14,077 bases of DNA, from contig JAEEML010000072.1 in assembly GCA_016283195.1 (NCBI GenBank), forward strand, positions 1-14,077, read 5' to 3'. This DNA is from Deltaproteobacteria bacterium (lineage in GTDB: Bacteria; JAEEML01). The stretch's first letter is position 1. Every line of letters starts with the position of its first letter. Below, piece after piece: positions 1-5,289 of this stretch. Made by a program: the position numbers and the translations under genes. Under the pieces are notes generated by a model, which searched no databases, had not been told where the DNA came from, and worked only from the letters and a program-made list of their open reading frames with translations.

Positions 1-572
1 CCGGCGATTATGCCCTTCTGCATGGCTTCCGGCCCACTCTGGGTTATAGCGTAAGGGTCGCGCAAAATGGCGGCCATAAAGTCAAAAAGGCGCTCCTCGC
101 CTTTAAGCACCTCTTGCAACATGGGCAAAAGCAAAGAAACATCCACAGAATTAAAATAATCGTGAATATCCAGCTTCAGGGCATACATGGCATTTATGCG
201 CGGGCGGCGCACTAAATAGCGCAGCGCATCTTTGGCACTCTTGCCACTGATAAAAGAATAGAGATTTTTGGCAAAAAGGCTGTCGTAGCGGTGGAGAGCA
301 TGGCCGTAAAAGCGCAAGAGTTCATTTTCGGCCTGGGGAAAAGCAAAAACCGCCCGTTTGCGATCGGTGCCCTTTTTGTTTAAAAGAATCCTTTGCGGGT
401 GCGGGAAAGAAAGCCCGGCCGCTAAATTTTCTAAAATGGGTAGATATTGCTTTTCGTCAATAAACTTGCGTAGATAGTGCTCTTCGCGCTTGGTGAGATG
501 GCCACTTTCCAGCACTCCGGCATAATATTCTTCCCAGGCCTCCGCGCCAAATGCTCTGCCATATATGTCCAT
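1..572 (-). CDS. Reverse transcriptase (RVT_1-type), N-terminal part, cut by window edge
   Basis: The frame is open for 190 full codons from ATG at 572 to the window edge; the catalytic YxDD motif lies outside. Visible RT signs: basic motif-1-like region RKRAVFAFPQAENELL (residues 71-86), motif-2-like NLYSFISGKSAKDAL (103-117), motif A LKLDIHDYFNSVD (132-144) with the metal-binding Asp at 135, and the start of motif B, KGIIAG, at the edge (the last Gly follows from two bases of its codon). The start is fixed by an in-frame TAG just upstream and GGAG 5 nt before the ATG. It lacks the NAxxH element of retron RTs, and motif B begins KGIIAG rather than the KGLPIG-type of diversity-generating RTs. 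From memory it resembles a family of stand-alone RTs common in gut bacteria. Its job (defence, intron maturase-like or domesticated) cannot be told from this half. Confidence 0.88.
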   Translation of the reverse strand, partial: MDIYGRAFGAEAWEEYYAGVLESGHLTKREEHYLRKFIDEKQYLPILENLAAGLSFPHPQRILLNKKGTDRKRAVFAFPQAENELLRFYGHALHRYDSLFAKNLYSFISGKSAKDALRYLVRRPRINAMYALKLDIHDYFNSVDVSLLLPMLQEVLKGEERLFDFMAAILRDPYAITQSGPEAMQKGIIA

Positions 573-590
573 CTATACTCCAAATTGCGC

Positions 591-625
591 AAAAAAAGCA
601 AAAGCCCGTGCCAGGCACGAGCTTT
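591..625 (-). terminator. Intrinsic terminator just upstream of the RT gene
   Basis: On the minus strand an 11-bp stem (601-611 with 615-625, one G-U pair, 3-nt loop CTG) is followed by TTTTGC and seven T. It lies 19 nt before the RT start codon, which leaves no room for a separate RT promoter downstream of it. It may end the transcript of the 770-1270 gene or of a small RNA from 626-769, with RT expressed by read-through. Confidence 0.75.
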
Positions 626-769
626 CACTTTAAGCAGCGGAAATATTTAAAAGTTTTCCGATATTCGGAAACCTGTACCGGGTGATACTCAATAGGCCAC
701 ATGCACGGCCCGCCTTGTCGGCGCTAAGTATTCAGCTGCCCCCTTTGCATGTGCATAAGCATCCGCCGC
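626..769 (-). other. Structured gap upstream of RT; possible ncRNA or RT leader
   Basis: No coding frame is supported here. The stretch has an 8-bp inverted repeat (698-705 with 746-753) enclosing a CGCC/GGCG hairpin (711-723), then a 7-bp hairpin with a 3-nt loop (655-671), and then the terminator at 591-625. The order of long stem, hairpin, terminator and RT start recalls leaders of RT-associated non-coding RNAs, but I recognise no known RNA family and found no convincing promoter inside it. It could simply be the 3' untranslated region of the upstream gene. Confidence 0.35.
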
Positions 770-1270
770 TCATCCCATAAGCGCTTTGTTAATGCGGTCC
801 ACCACAAAGCTCTCTTTATTTTCATAGGGAGAATAGATAACTACATATTTTATATTGTGATTTTTACAAATAATGGGCGCCTTTTTCGAGGCCTTCTCTT
901 TGGTAATAGCCACGGCCAAAACCGGCTTTCCGTCTTTATTAAAGAGAAAATCAAGGGGCTTAAAAAACTTGCTGGCACCTGGCTCAATTTGAGTCATGGG
1001 CACATGTTCCTGAATGGTATATTCCGAAAAATTGCGCTCGATAATGTCTTTAAAGTAGGCATGACTGCGGTTAAAATCTTTAGTATAATCAACGCCATTA
1101 ATGAATATGCGCCCATTTTCGCGGACCACATTCTGCGCTTTTTTCGGCGGCAAGGATTTACCGGACGCCGCCGTTTTTGCCGCCCCGGAGGCTCCCCCAC
1201 CCTTTTTGCCTTTGGTCGCCGTGTAAATCACAAAAAGAACAATCGCCGCAATTATAATTACTTTTACCAT
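770..1270 (-). CDS. Small membrane-anchored protein with a degenerate nuclease-like core
   Basis: 166 residues. Residues 3-18 form one N-terminal membrane segment, followed by a Lys/Gly/Ala/Ser linker (19-45) and a globular domain (about 50-166). Around 105-125 the pattern PLDFLFNKDGKPVLAVAITK resembles the central strands of PD-(D/E)XK-type folds: Asp107 is present, but the expected Glu two positions before the Lys is Ala/Ile, so a catalytic site is not evident. This is a fold guess, not a recognised family. The start has GAGG 7 nt upstream, and a strong promoter lies at 1312-1340. It is divergent from the heat-shock operon and upstream of the RT gene on the same strand, separated by a structured gap with a terminator. 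The domain probably faces the cytoplasm if the Lys-rich segment follows the positive-inside rule; the short N-terminus makes topology uncertain. Confidence 0.8.
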   Translation of the reverse strand: MVKVIIIAAIVLFVIYTATKGKKGGGASGAAKTAASGKSLPPKKAQNVVRENGRIFINGVDYTKDFNRSHAYFKDIIERNFSEYTIQEHVPMTQIEPGASKFFKPLDFLFNKDGKPVLAVAITKEKASKKAPIICKNHNIKYVVIYSPYENKESFVVDRINKALMG

Positions 1271-1311
1271 TTTCTGCCTCGGCAGCCAGTTTAGAAAAGC
1301 CGCGAAAAGTC

Positions 1312-1340
1312 ATATTAAATGGGCCGCCAATTAATGTCAA
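1312..1340 (-). promoter_or_regulatory. Sigma70-type promoter for the 770-1270 gene
   Basis: Minus-strand TTGACA (1340-1335), 17-bp spacer, TAATAT (1317-1312). The predicted transcript start near 1305 gives a leader of about 35 nt. Confidence 0.7.
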
Positions 1341-1414
1341 TCACCCTTTTTAGGCTAAATTATTTGTTTTTTCGCGGCTACCGAAAAAAGATGAACATTT
1401 TTTTAAAAAACCTC

Positions 1415-1442
1415 TTGACAGCCCTTTTTTGGCGCTTACTTC
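1415..1442 (+). promoter_or_regulatory. Possible promoter of the small heat-shock operon
   Basis: TTGACA at 1415-1420 is a perfect -35. At 16-17 bp the -10 candidates (TACTTC / ACTTCA) are poor, so an alternative sigma factor or an activator may be needed. I see no CIRCE element and no good sigma32 CCCCAT-type -10. Confidence 0.3.
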
Positions 1443-1458
1443 AAAGGCGTGGTTGGAA

Positions 1459-1478
1459 GATCCGGCGGGTGCCGGGTC
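1459..1478 (+). other. Hairpin in the heat-shock mRNA leader
   Basis: GATCCGGC (1459-1466) pairs with GCCGGGTC (1471-1478) over 8 bp with one G-U and a GGGT loop, ending 8 nt before the AGGAGG ribosome site at 1487-1492. It does not itself cover the ribosome site. Confidence 0.5.
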
Positions 1479-1498
1479 ACGAAAATAGGAGGTATGTT

Positions 1499-1948
1499 AT
1501 GAGTCTCAGGTCTTCATTAATGCGTGGTTCGATTTTCGATGAACTGGCAGCTATGCAGCGCGAGATGAACCGCATCGTGCGCGCCGCGGAACAAGGAGCA
1601 CCTTTGCCATTCAAAGCCTTCTCAGAAGTATATCCGCCAATCAATATTTCCGAGACCGCTGAGGGCTATGAGCTGGAATGCGAATTGCCCGGTTACAGCA
1701 TGGATGACATAGAGCTCACTGTTCAAGGTGACACCCTGACCATCAAGGGCAAAAAAGAGGCCGAAATGCCGGAAGACGGCAGTATTCACCGCCAGGAACG
1801 CCGCTATGGCTCCTTTAGCCGTAGCCTCACCCTGCCCGCCGCCGTCGATGTGGAAGCCGTGAGCGCCAAATTGGCCAACGGCCTGCTCTTGGTGAATTTG
1901 CCCAAGAGCGCAGCCGCAAAACCGCACAAAATTGCTATTAACGCCTAA
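1499..1948 (+). CDS. Small heat-shock protein (Hsp20/alpha-crystallin family), first copy
   Basis: 149 residues, the usual size for a bacterial Hsp20 chaperone, which holds unfolding proteins in oligomers in the cytoplasm without ATP. A variable N-terminal arm (1-40) is followed by an alpha-crystallin domain (about 42-137) with YPPINISETAEGYELECELP and the signature LANGLLLVNLP, then a C-terminal IxI motif (KIAINA, IAI) that in this family docks between dimers. ATG at 1499 is chosen because AGGAGG lies 6 nt upstream; upstream in-frame starts have no ribosome site and would add sequence without family resemblance. The second Hsp20 follows after 19 nt, so the two are one operon. A -35-like box and a leader hairpin lie upstream. 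Confidence 0.95.
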   Translation: MSLRSSLMRGSIFDELAAMQREMNRIVRAAEQGAPLPFKAFSEVYPPINISETAEGYELECELPGYSMDDIELTVQGDTLTIKGKKEAEMPEDGSIHRQERRYGSFSRSLTLPAAVDVEAVSAKLANGLLLVNLPKSAAAKPHKIAINA

Positions 1949-1967
1949 GGACGAAGAGGAGAATATC

Positions 1968-2360
1968 ATGAGCGAGTTAGCTAATAATGAGAATATGAAT
2001 ATGACTACTTCTGCTGAAGGCACCCACAGCGGCCCTTATTTTGAGCCCAGAGTGGATATTTACGAGACGGAAAAGGCCCTGATTCTTTTGGCCGATTTGC
2101 CGGGCATTGGCGAAGATGATATCGACATCGATCTCAATGACGGCGAGCTGACCATCCTCGGCAAGCAAAAGAAGGATGCCGCCAGCGGCAAATTGCTGCT
2201 GGAAGAATTTGAACATGGCAATTTTATTAGAAAATTCACGCTGACCGAGCGCATCGACCAGAGTAAAATCCAAGCCGAGATGAAAAACGGCGTCTTAAAG
2301 CTCACTCTGCCGCTGGTAGAAAAGATGGCCCCGCGCAAGATTGTCATCAATAACGGGTAA
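1968..2360 (+). CDS. Small heat-shock protein (Hsp20/alpha-crystallin family), second copy
   Basis: 130 residues. The alpha-crystallin domain (about 28-121) carries FEPRVDIYETEKALILLADLP, and the family's A-x-x-x-N-G-x-L signature appears as AEMKNGVLKLTLP. It ends with the IxI motif as KIVINNG. GAGGAG lies 6 nt before the ATG; the longer frame upstream overlaps the first gene and is not used. Compared with copy one the N-terminal arm is shorter and rich in Asn/Met (MSELANNENMNM). Tandem, diverged Hsp20 pairs are common and may form mixed oligomers; that is inference here. No clear terminator follows. Confidence 0.95.
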   Translation: MSELANNENMNMTTSAEGTHSGPYFEPRVDIYETEKALILLADLPGIGEDDIDIDLNDGELTILGKQKKDAASGKLLLEEFEHGNFIRKFTLTERIDQSKIQAEMKNGVLKLTLPLVEKMAPRKIVINNG

Positions 2361-2542
2361 AAACTACTGGCCGCCACACTAACTAATTACTGTTAAAATA
2401 TCAATTTAACCGCCTAATTTCACTGCAATTTACAACATTCTAAAAACTCAGAACCGCTACAGAACGCGGAAACCTATTGAAACTAAACAAGGTTATTTGC
2501 TATGAAATGTACGGAACAACAGTGAACTGTCATGGGGGTTTT

Positions 2543-3202
2543 ATGAGCCAGGAAATCCACTTCAAACAATATACACCAAACGCGAACTACTATACGCCGA
2601 TTCCTATGTTCACCCCTTACCTGAGAGTATGTGGCCAGGGCGTCGTGCGTCAAAACGACCTCACCAATATCAACATGTGGCCTGCCACTTTTGAACCCGG
2701 AAATTACACAGCAATCGAGTTCGATAGCGGGATTACCGGTGCCAAAGCCGGCTTCTTAGAATCTTTTTATCATTTAGAGAAACTCATTCTGAGTGAATCT
2801 GTCCAAAGCATTGATGATACCAAAGAATTATCCGAAATGCTGACGAATAACCAGGTTATTGTGCGCGGCACGTTTGACACTTTTGCCGAAGAATTTGCGC
2901 ATTTGCATCATCTACGCTTCGTTCATGCCAATATTGATATAGCGAATTCCTCGAATCAATATGAAACCGATGTATGGACTCTTCGTTTTGAGGATAACGG
3001 CACACCATATTTACATTGTAATGCCTTTGGACAAGGTGGCTTTATGGGTGGCGAACAGCGATCCGAACTTCCCGATGGCATATTTGATAACTGCACTATA
3101 GAAAAATTTGCAGAATTATTCGGAAAGGGTCTAACCGAACAGATACTCCAAAACAAACCATTACAGCGTTTTTTACAGCGTATGAATTTGGGGAAACACT
3201 AA
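2543..3202 (+). CDS. Protein of unknown function, weakly LRR-like centre
   Basis: 219 residues from ATG 2543, which has GGGGG 4 nt upstream. An in-frame ATG at 2507 and TTG at 2477 are possible but have no ribosome site. There is no signal peptide or membrane segment, so it is probably cytoplasmic. Residues roughly 60-110 contain FLESFYHLEKLILSESVQSI, similar in rhythm to BspA-type leucine-rich repeats, but only about one unit is visible and I do not assign the family. The C-terminus is Gln/Leu-rich. The gene stands alone, with 182 bp to the heat-shock operon and a broken gene fragment straight after its stop in the same frame. It may be part of the accessory material around the toxin-antitoxin module. 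Confidence 0.7.
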   Translation: MSQEIHFKQYTPNANYYTPIPMFTPYLRVCGQGVVRQNDLTNINMWPATFEPGNYTAIEFDSGITGAKAGFLESFYHLEKLILSESVQSIDDTKELSEMLTNNQVIVRGTFDTFAEEFAHLHHLRFVHANIDIANSSNQYETDVWTLRFEDNGTPYLHCNAFGQGGFMGGEQRSELPDGIFDNCTIEKFAELFGKGLTEQILQNKPLQRFLQRMNLGKH

Positions 3203-3307
3203 GCGGACAAATATACGACCGGCTACCTGTACTTAGGTGGTGGCAATGCGTCTATGATCAACCTCTTCAAGGATAACGCTTTTTCCGTGCGCTGCCTCAA
3301 GGACTAA
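3203..3307 (+). pseudogene. C-terminal remnant of a VRCLKD-ending (FISUMP/DUF1566-like) domain
   Basis: Directly after the TAA of the preceding gene and in the same frame, 34 codons run to a TAA at 3305-3307. They contain TGYLYLGGGNASMINLF and end NAFSVRCLKD. The aromatic/Gly stretch followed by a terminal VRC-x-[KR]-D is typical of the C-terminus of the Fibrobacter succinogenes major paralogous domain and related C-type-lectin-like domains. The rest of the domain, any ATG and any ribosome site are absent. Sharing the frame of the preceding gene is probably chance, since that gene's C-terminus does not resemble this domain. Confidence 0.55.
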
Positions 3308-3317
3308 AGCTGAGCAG

Positions 3318-3426
3318 CCCGCCGCAGGCGGGTAGCCAGCACGAGAGTGAGCGTAGCGAACAGGGTGCCACCTAGCCGGGAGGCCAGGAAACCGGCCGCA
3401 GGCCGTTAGCCGCCGGGTGAAACCCG
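3318..3426. repeat. GC-rich patch of short-loop hairpins
   Basis: Three stems with 3-nt loops lie close together: CCCGCC-gca-GGCGGG (3318-3332), CGGCC-gca-GGCCG (3393-3405) and CGGGT-gaa-ACCCG (3414-3426). They sit between the gene remnant and the left copy of the 35-bp repeat. No gene is supported on either strand. This could be an intergenic REP-like element or the scar of a lost element. Confidence 0.5.
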
Positions 3427-3452
3427 TTAGGGTGGGTCCGGCAGCAACTATT

Positions 3453-3487
3453 CCGCCGAGTTTGAGAGCAACTGAGCCGCGCCGCAC
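3453..3487 (+). repeat. 35-bp direct repeat, left copy
   Basis: Begins CCGCCGAGTTTGAGAGCAAC and ends GCCGCGCCGCAC. It is identical over 35 bases to 4288-4322; flanking bases differ on both sides. The two copies enclose the toxin-antitoxin module. Confidence 0.9.
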
Positions 3488-3507
3488 CGAGCCTTGCATA
3501 TCAGTCA

Positions 3508-3523
3508 AATTCAGCTCTGAATT
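3508..3523. promoter_or_regulatory. Inverted repeat upstream of the antitoxin; possible operator
   Basis: AATTCAG-CT-CTGAATT, perfect 7-bp arms, centred about 37 bp upstream of the -10 box. Antitoxins of this class usually bind palindromes near their own promoter, so this is the best operator candidate; the link is inference. Confidence 0.35.
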
Positions 3524-3548
3524 ATTACTGTTAAATGTCACAGAACTT

Positions 3549-3557
3549 TGCTATAAT
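3549..3557 (+). promoter_or_regulatory. Extended -10 promoter of the toxin-antitoxin operon
   Basis: TGCTATAAT is a consensus extended -10. No good -35 stands at 17 bp, as expected for this promoter type. Transcription would start near 3564, giving a leader of about 16 nt that includes the GGAGG at 3570-3574. Confidence 0.7.
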
Positions 3558-3579
3558 TAGTCAGATATTGGAGGTGCAA

Positions 3580-3795
3580 ATGTCCATTACCACCGCAGAA
3601 TTACAACAAAATTTAGCCAAATACCTGATGTTGGCGGCAACAGAGCAGATTCTTATCACCCAAAACGGGCGCACGATAGCCATGCTGTCAAATCCCAATC
3701 AAGATAGGATTGAAACCGCCACATCTCTCTTCGGTGTTCTTCAGCCCGATACCACTTTGGAAGAATCACAGGTAGAAAGATTAGCGCAAATATGA
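3580..3795 (+). CDS. Antitoxin, Phd/YefM family
   Basis: 71 residues, in the usual range for this family. The N-terminal half (1-50) has the DNA-binding pattern of Phd/YefM proteins: MSITTAELQQNLAKYL, then EQILITQNGRTIAML. The C-terminal tail (51-71) would wrap the toxin. The start at 3580 is set by GGAGG 5 nt upstream; the in-frame ATG at 3535 lies upstream of the -10 box and is not used. The stop overlaps the toxin start by 4 nt (ATGA, 3792-3795), so the pair is translationally coupled. It is expected to neutralise the downstream PIN toxin and repress its own promoter. Confidence 0.9.
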   Translation: MSITTAELQQNLAKYLMLAATEQILITQNGRTIAMLSNPNQDRIETATSLFGVLQPDTTLEESQVERLAQI

Positions 3796-4217
3796 AAATT
3801 CTGCTTGATACTTGCGTTATTATTGATGTTTTACAAAACCGCGAACCATTTGCCCATGACGCTAAAGCGCTATTTTTAGAAATAGCCAAACGAAATGTCA
3901 TAGCCTGTATTACAGCAAAATCTGTCACTGATATTTATTACCTCACCCACAAACAAACACACAGCGATGTTCAGACAAGATTAATTCTGCGGAAAATATT
4001 TACTCTCTTTGATGTTATAGACACCCTGGGCCTTGATTGCATTAATGCGATGTCCTCCCCAATAAATGACTATGAGGACGCCGTAATGTCAGAAACTGCC
4101 CTCAGAAACTCTGTTGATTACATAGTTACTCGCAATGAAAAAGACTATTCACATTCAAAGGTTAGAGTTCTCTTACCGAAAGAGTTTCTTAATTTACTGC
4201 TGTTAGACCAAAAGTAG
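3792..4217 (+). CDS. vapC: PIN-domain ribonuclease toxin (VapC-like)
   Basis: 141 residues, one PIN domain. Acidic active-site candidates are Asp6 (MKILLDTCVIIDVL), Asp47 (SVTDIYYL), Glu95/Asp96 (DYEDAVM) and Asp109 or Asp118 near the C-terminus (SVDYIVTRNEKD). This matches the metal-dependent RNase fold used by VapC toxins, which usually cut tRNA or rRNA loops; the target here is unknown. The SVTDIYYLT wording is closest to the PIN_3 subgroup. The ATG overlaps the antitoxin stop by 4 nt. Base composition is more A/T-rich than the surface genes to the right, and 35-bp direct repeats flank the pair, both consistent with acquisition. The toxin looks intact. Confidence 0.9.
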   Translation: MKILLDTCVIIDVLQNREPFAHDAKALFLEIAKRNVIACITAKSVTDIYYLTHKQTHSDVQTRLILRKIFTLFDVIDTLGLDCINAMSSPINDYEDAVMSETALRNSVDYIVTRNEKDYSHSKVRVLLPKEFLNLLLLDQK

Positions 4218-4287
4218 CTTTTTATTCTTTCTCTGAGGCAATAAAAAACATTTTCTAATAATAACGCCATATTAACCATCACTGGCC

Positions 4288-4322
4288 CCGCCGAGTTTGA
4301 GAGCAACTGAGCCGCGCCGCAC
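4288..4322 (+). repeat. 35-bp direct repeat, right copy
   Basis: Identical to 3453-3487 and 835 bp downstream of it, 70 bp after the toxin stop codon. Confidence 0.9.
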
Positions 4323-4788
4323 TTAGTTTTAGCGTGACATCGGGGCAGCCAGCACCATAGCTAAGGGCACAGCAAACGAAAGTAGCGGGGTTCCTTCCCG
4401 AAATAAAATCAAGAAGTAGTAACGAATAAAACGAGCAATAGAGCTAAGTGAGTTAAAATATAGGATGAAATGGAGAGCTATTTTGAGTCCAGCAACCCAC
4501 TCCCAGCGGTAGCCAATGCCGCAGAGTAAACAAAAAAACTCTGCCTCCACCTGTTTAAAAAATTTGTCTTTGACGATCCGCTTAAAAGAGCCACCTTTAA
4601 AAGCCCGCCAGCCGCATTGCCCATAATGCCAAAATGGCTTTTAACTGCCAGAGTTCAAACACTGCCTGGCAAAAAGCCAGAGGAATCAGCTACCTGGGGT
4701 TTTTGGAACATTTTGATGTCTTTAAGCTGGCTGGAATGCTGGGAAATAATAGACGCTACTTGTAAGGGAAGTGCACATATAGGTGAAC
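4323..4788. other. Gap without a supported gene
   Basis: On the minus strand a frame is open from 4640 to 4329. It would encode a hydrophobic C-terminal half rich in Phe/Leu/Ile, but it has no ATG before its hydrophobic part, no ribosome site before GTG 4550, and no recognised family. It may be a gene remnant. Part of the segment (GCCAGCAC followed by AGCAAACGAAAGTAGCGGGG, near 4350-4390) loosely echoes 3335-3367 on the other side of the toxin-antitoxin pair. I see no IS ends and no transposase. Confidence 0.4.
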
Positions 4789-4864
4789 TGGAGCCAAGAA
4801 GCGGAATCGAACCGCCGACCTACGCATTACGAGTGCGTCGCTCTACCGACTGAGCTACCTTGGC
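4789..4864 (-). tRNA. tRNA-Thr (anticodon CGT)
   Basis: 76 nt including an encoded CCA (4791-4789). Acceptor GCCAAGG pairs with TCTTGGC (one G-U), the D-arm is AGCTCAGTCGGTAGAGC, the anticodon stem ACGCA/TGCGT holds loop CTCGTAA with CGT, and the T-arm contains GGTTCGATTCC. The CGT anticodon reads ACG threonine codons. The 5' side resembles known bacterial tRNA-Thr (GCC start, AGCTCAG). It lies between the accessory region and the end of the surface-protein operon and is read in the same direction as that operon. Confidence 0.95.
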
Positions 4865-4876
4865 CCCGCGCAGGCT

Positions 4877-4904
4877 ACCTTATTTAAATTCTACAGCTTG
4901 TCAA
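4877..4904 (-). promoter_or_regulatory. Possible promoter of the tRNA-Thr gene
   Basis: Minus-strand TTGACA (4904-4899), 16-bp spacer, TAAGGT (4882-4877); transcription would begin about 7 nt before the mature tRNA. The -10 is weak. Read-through from the upstream operon is the alternative, as no terminator hairpin is seen between 4924 and 4864. Confidence 0.4.
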
Positions 4905-4923
4905 TAAGGAAATTAAAGAAAGC

Positions 4924-5268
4924 TCAATAAACCGGCCGGAAACCGGCATCGAGTACCGCTTTTTCTGCCTCATCTCTATCTGTATATTCAATAACGGAAT
5001 CACCGTCCGGATCAATAACTCGCGAGACCTGGCGCCCCTCCATCTTGATAGCTGCCGGCACAATATATGAAGTGGCAATATTGGCACCTATTTCAATGCG
5101 CCCTTTTCTAATTTTTACCGTCTGGCGTTCTTCAAGAGGCAAAAACACCTTTTCCTGCTTGGGCGCAGGAACTTCATCATCTTCATCGTCATCATCGAGA
5201 CCGTCTTCAAAGTCCTCGTCCTCGCCGTCAAAATCAGCAAATAAATCTTTTTCCTCGCTACTGGTCAT
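4924..5268 (-). CDS. Small acidic protein of unknown function
   Basis: 114 residues, no signal peptide. The N-terminal third is very acidic (residues 13-34 are almost only Asp, Glu, Phe and Gly, including DDDDEDDE). After a Pro/Lys linker comes a compact domain (about 48-114) with TVKIRKGRIEIGANIATSYI and a C-terminal DGDSVIEYTDRDEAEKAV helix. I recognise no family. GGAG stands 7 nt before the ATG, and the gene starts 21 nt after the stop of the 1187-aa surface protein, so it is the last gene of that operon. The product is presumably cytoplasmic, unlike its two upstream partners. Confidence 0.8.
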   Translation of the reverse strand: MTSSEEKDLFADFDGEDEDFEDGLDDDDEDDEVPAPKQEKVFLPLEERQTVKIRKGRIEIGANIATSYIVPAAIKMEGRQVSRVIDPDGDSVIEYTDRDEAEKAVLDAGFRPVY

Positions 5269-5289
5269 ATTTTACTCCTTTAAAACCAT

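Noticed and set aside
591-769. Retron msr-msd RNA
   Set aside because: The adjacent RT lacks the NAxxH and other retron features, and I could not find the a1/a2 end repeats with a branching G.
749-1294. 181-codon plus-strand frame antisense to the membrane-anchored protein
   Set aside because: No ribosome site, odd composition, and it mirrors the minus-strand gene that has a promoter, a ribosome site and a signal-anchor.
3221-3487. Active diversity-generating retroelement target with hairpin
   Set aside because: The RT in the window does not have the DGR motif, there is no template repeat in the window, and the fragment has few AAY codons and no start.
2386-3535. 12-mer ATTACTGTTAAA at 2386-2397 and 3524-3535 as a shared operator
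   Set aside because: Short, A/T-rich, not palindromic, and at different distances from the genes; chance is sufficient.
3233-3541. 102-codon minus-strand frame across the hairpin patch
   Set aside because: It runs through the GC-rich hairpins and the 35-bp repeat, with no ribosome site and no protein-like pattern.
4617-4853. Plus-strand open frame ending in a peptide like EPRSGIEPPTYALRVRRSTD
   Set aside because: It is the antisense of the tRNA-Thr gene; this peptide type is a well-known false gene call over tRNAs.
4789-4864. tRNA-Thr as attachment site of an integrated element
   Set aside because: I found no second copy of the tRNA 3' end in the window and no integrase gene.
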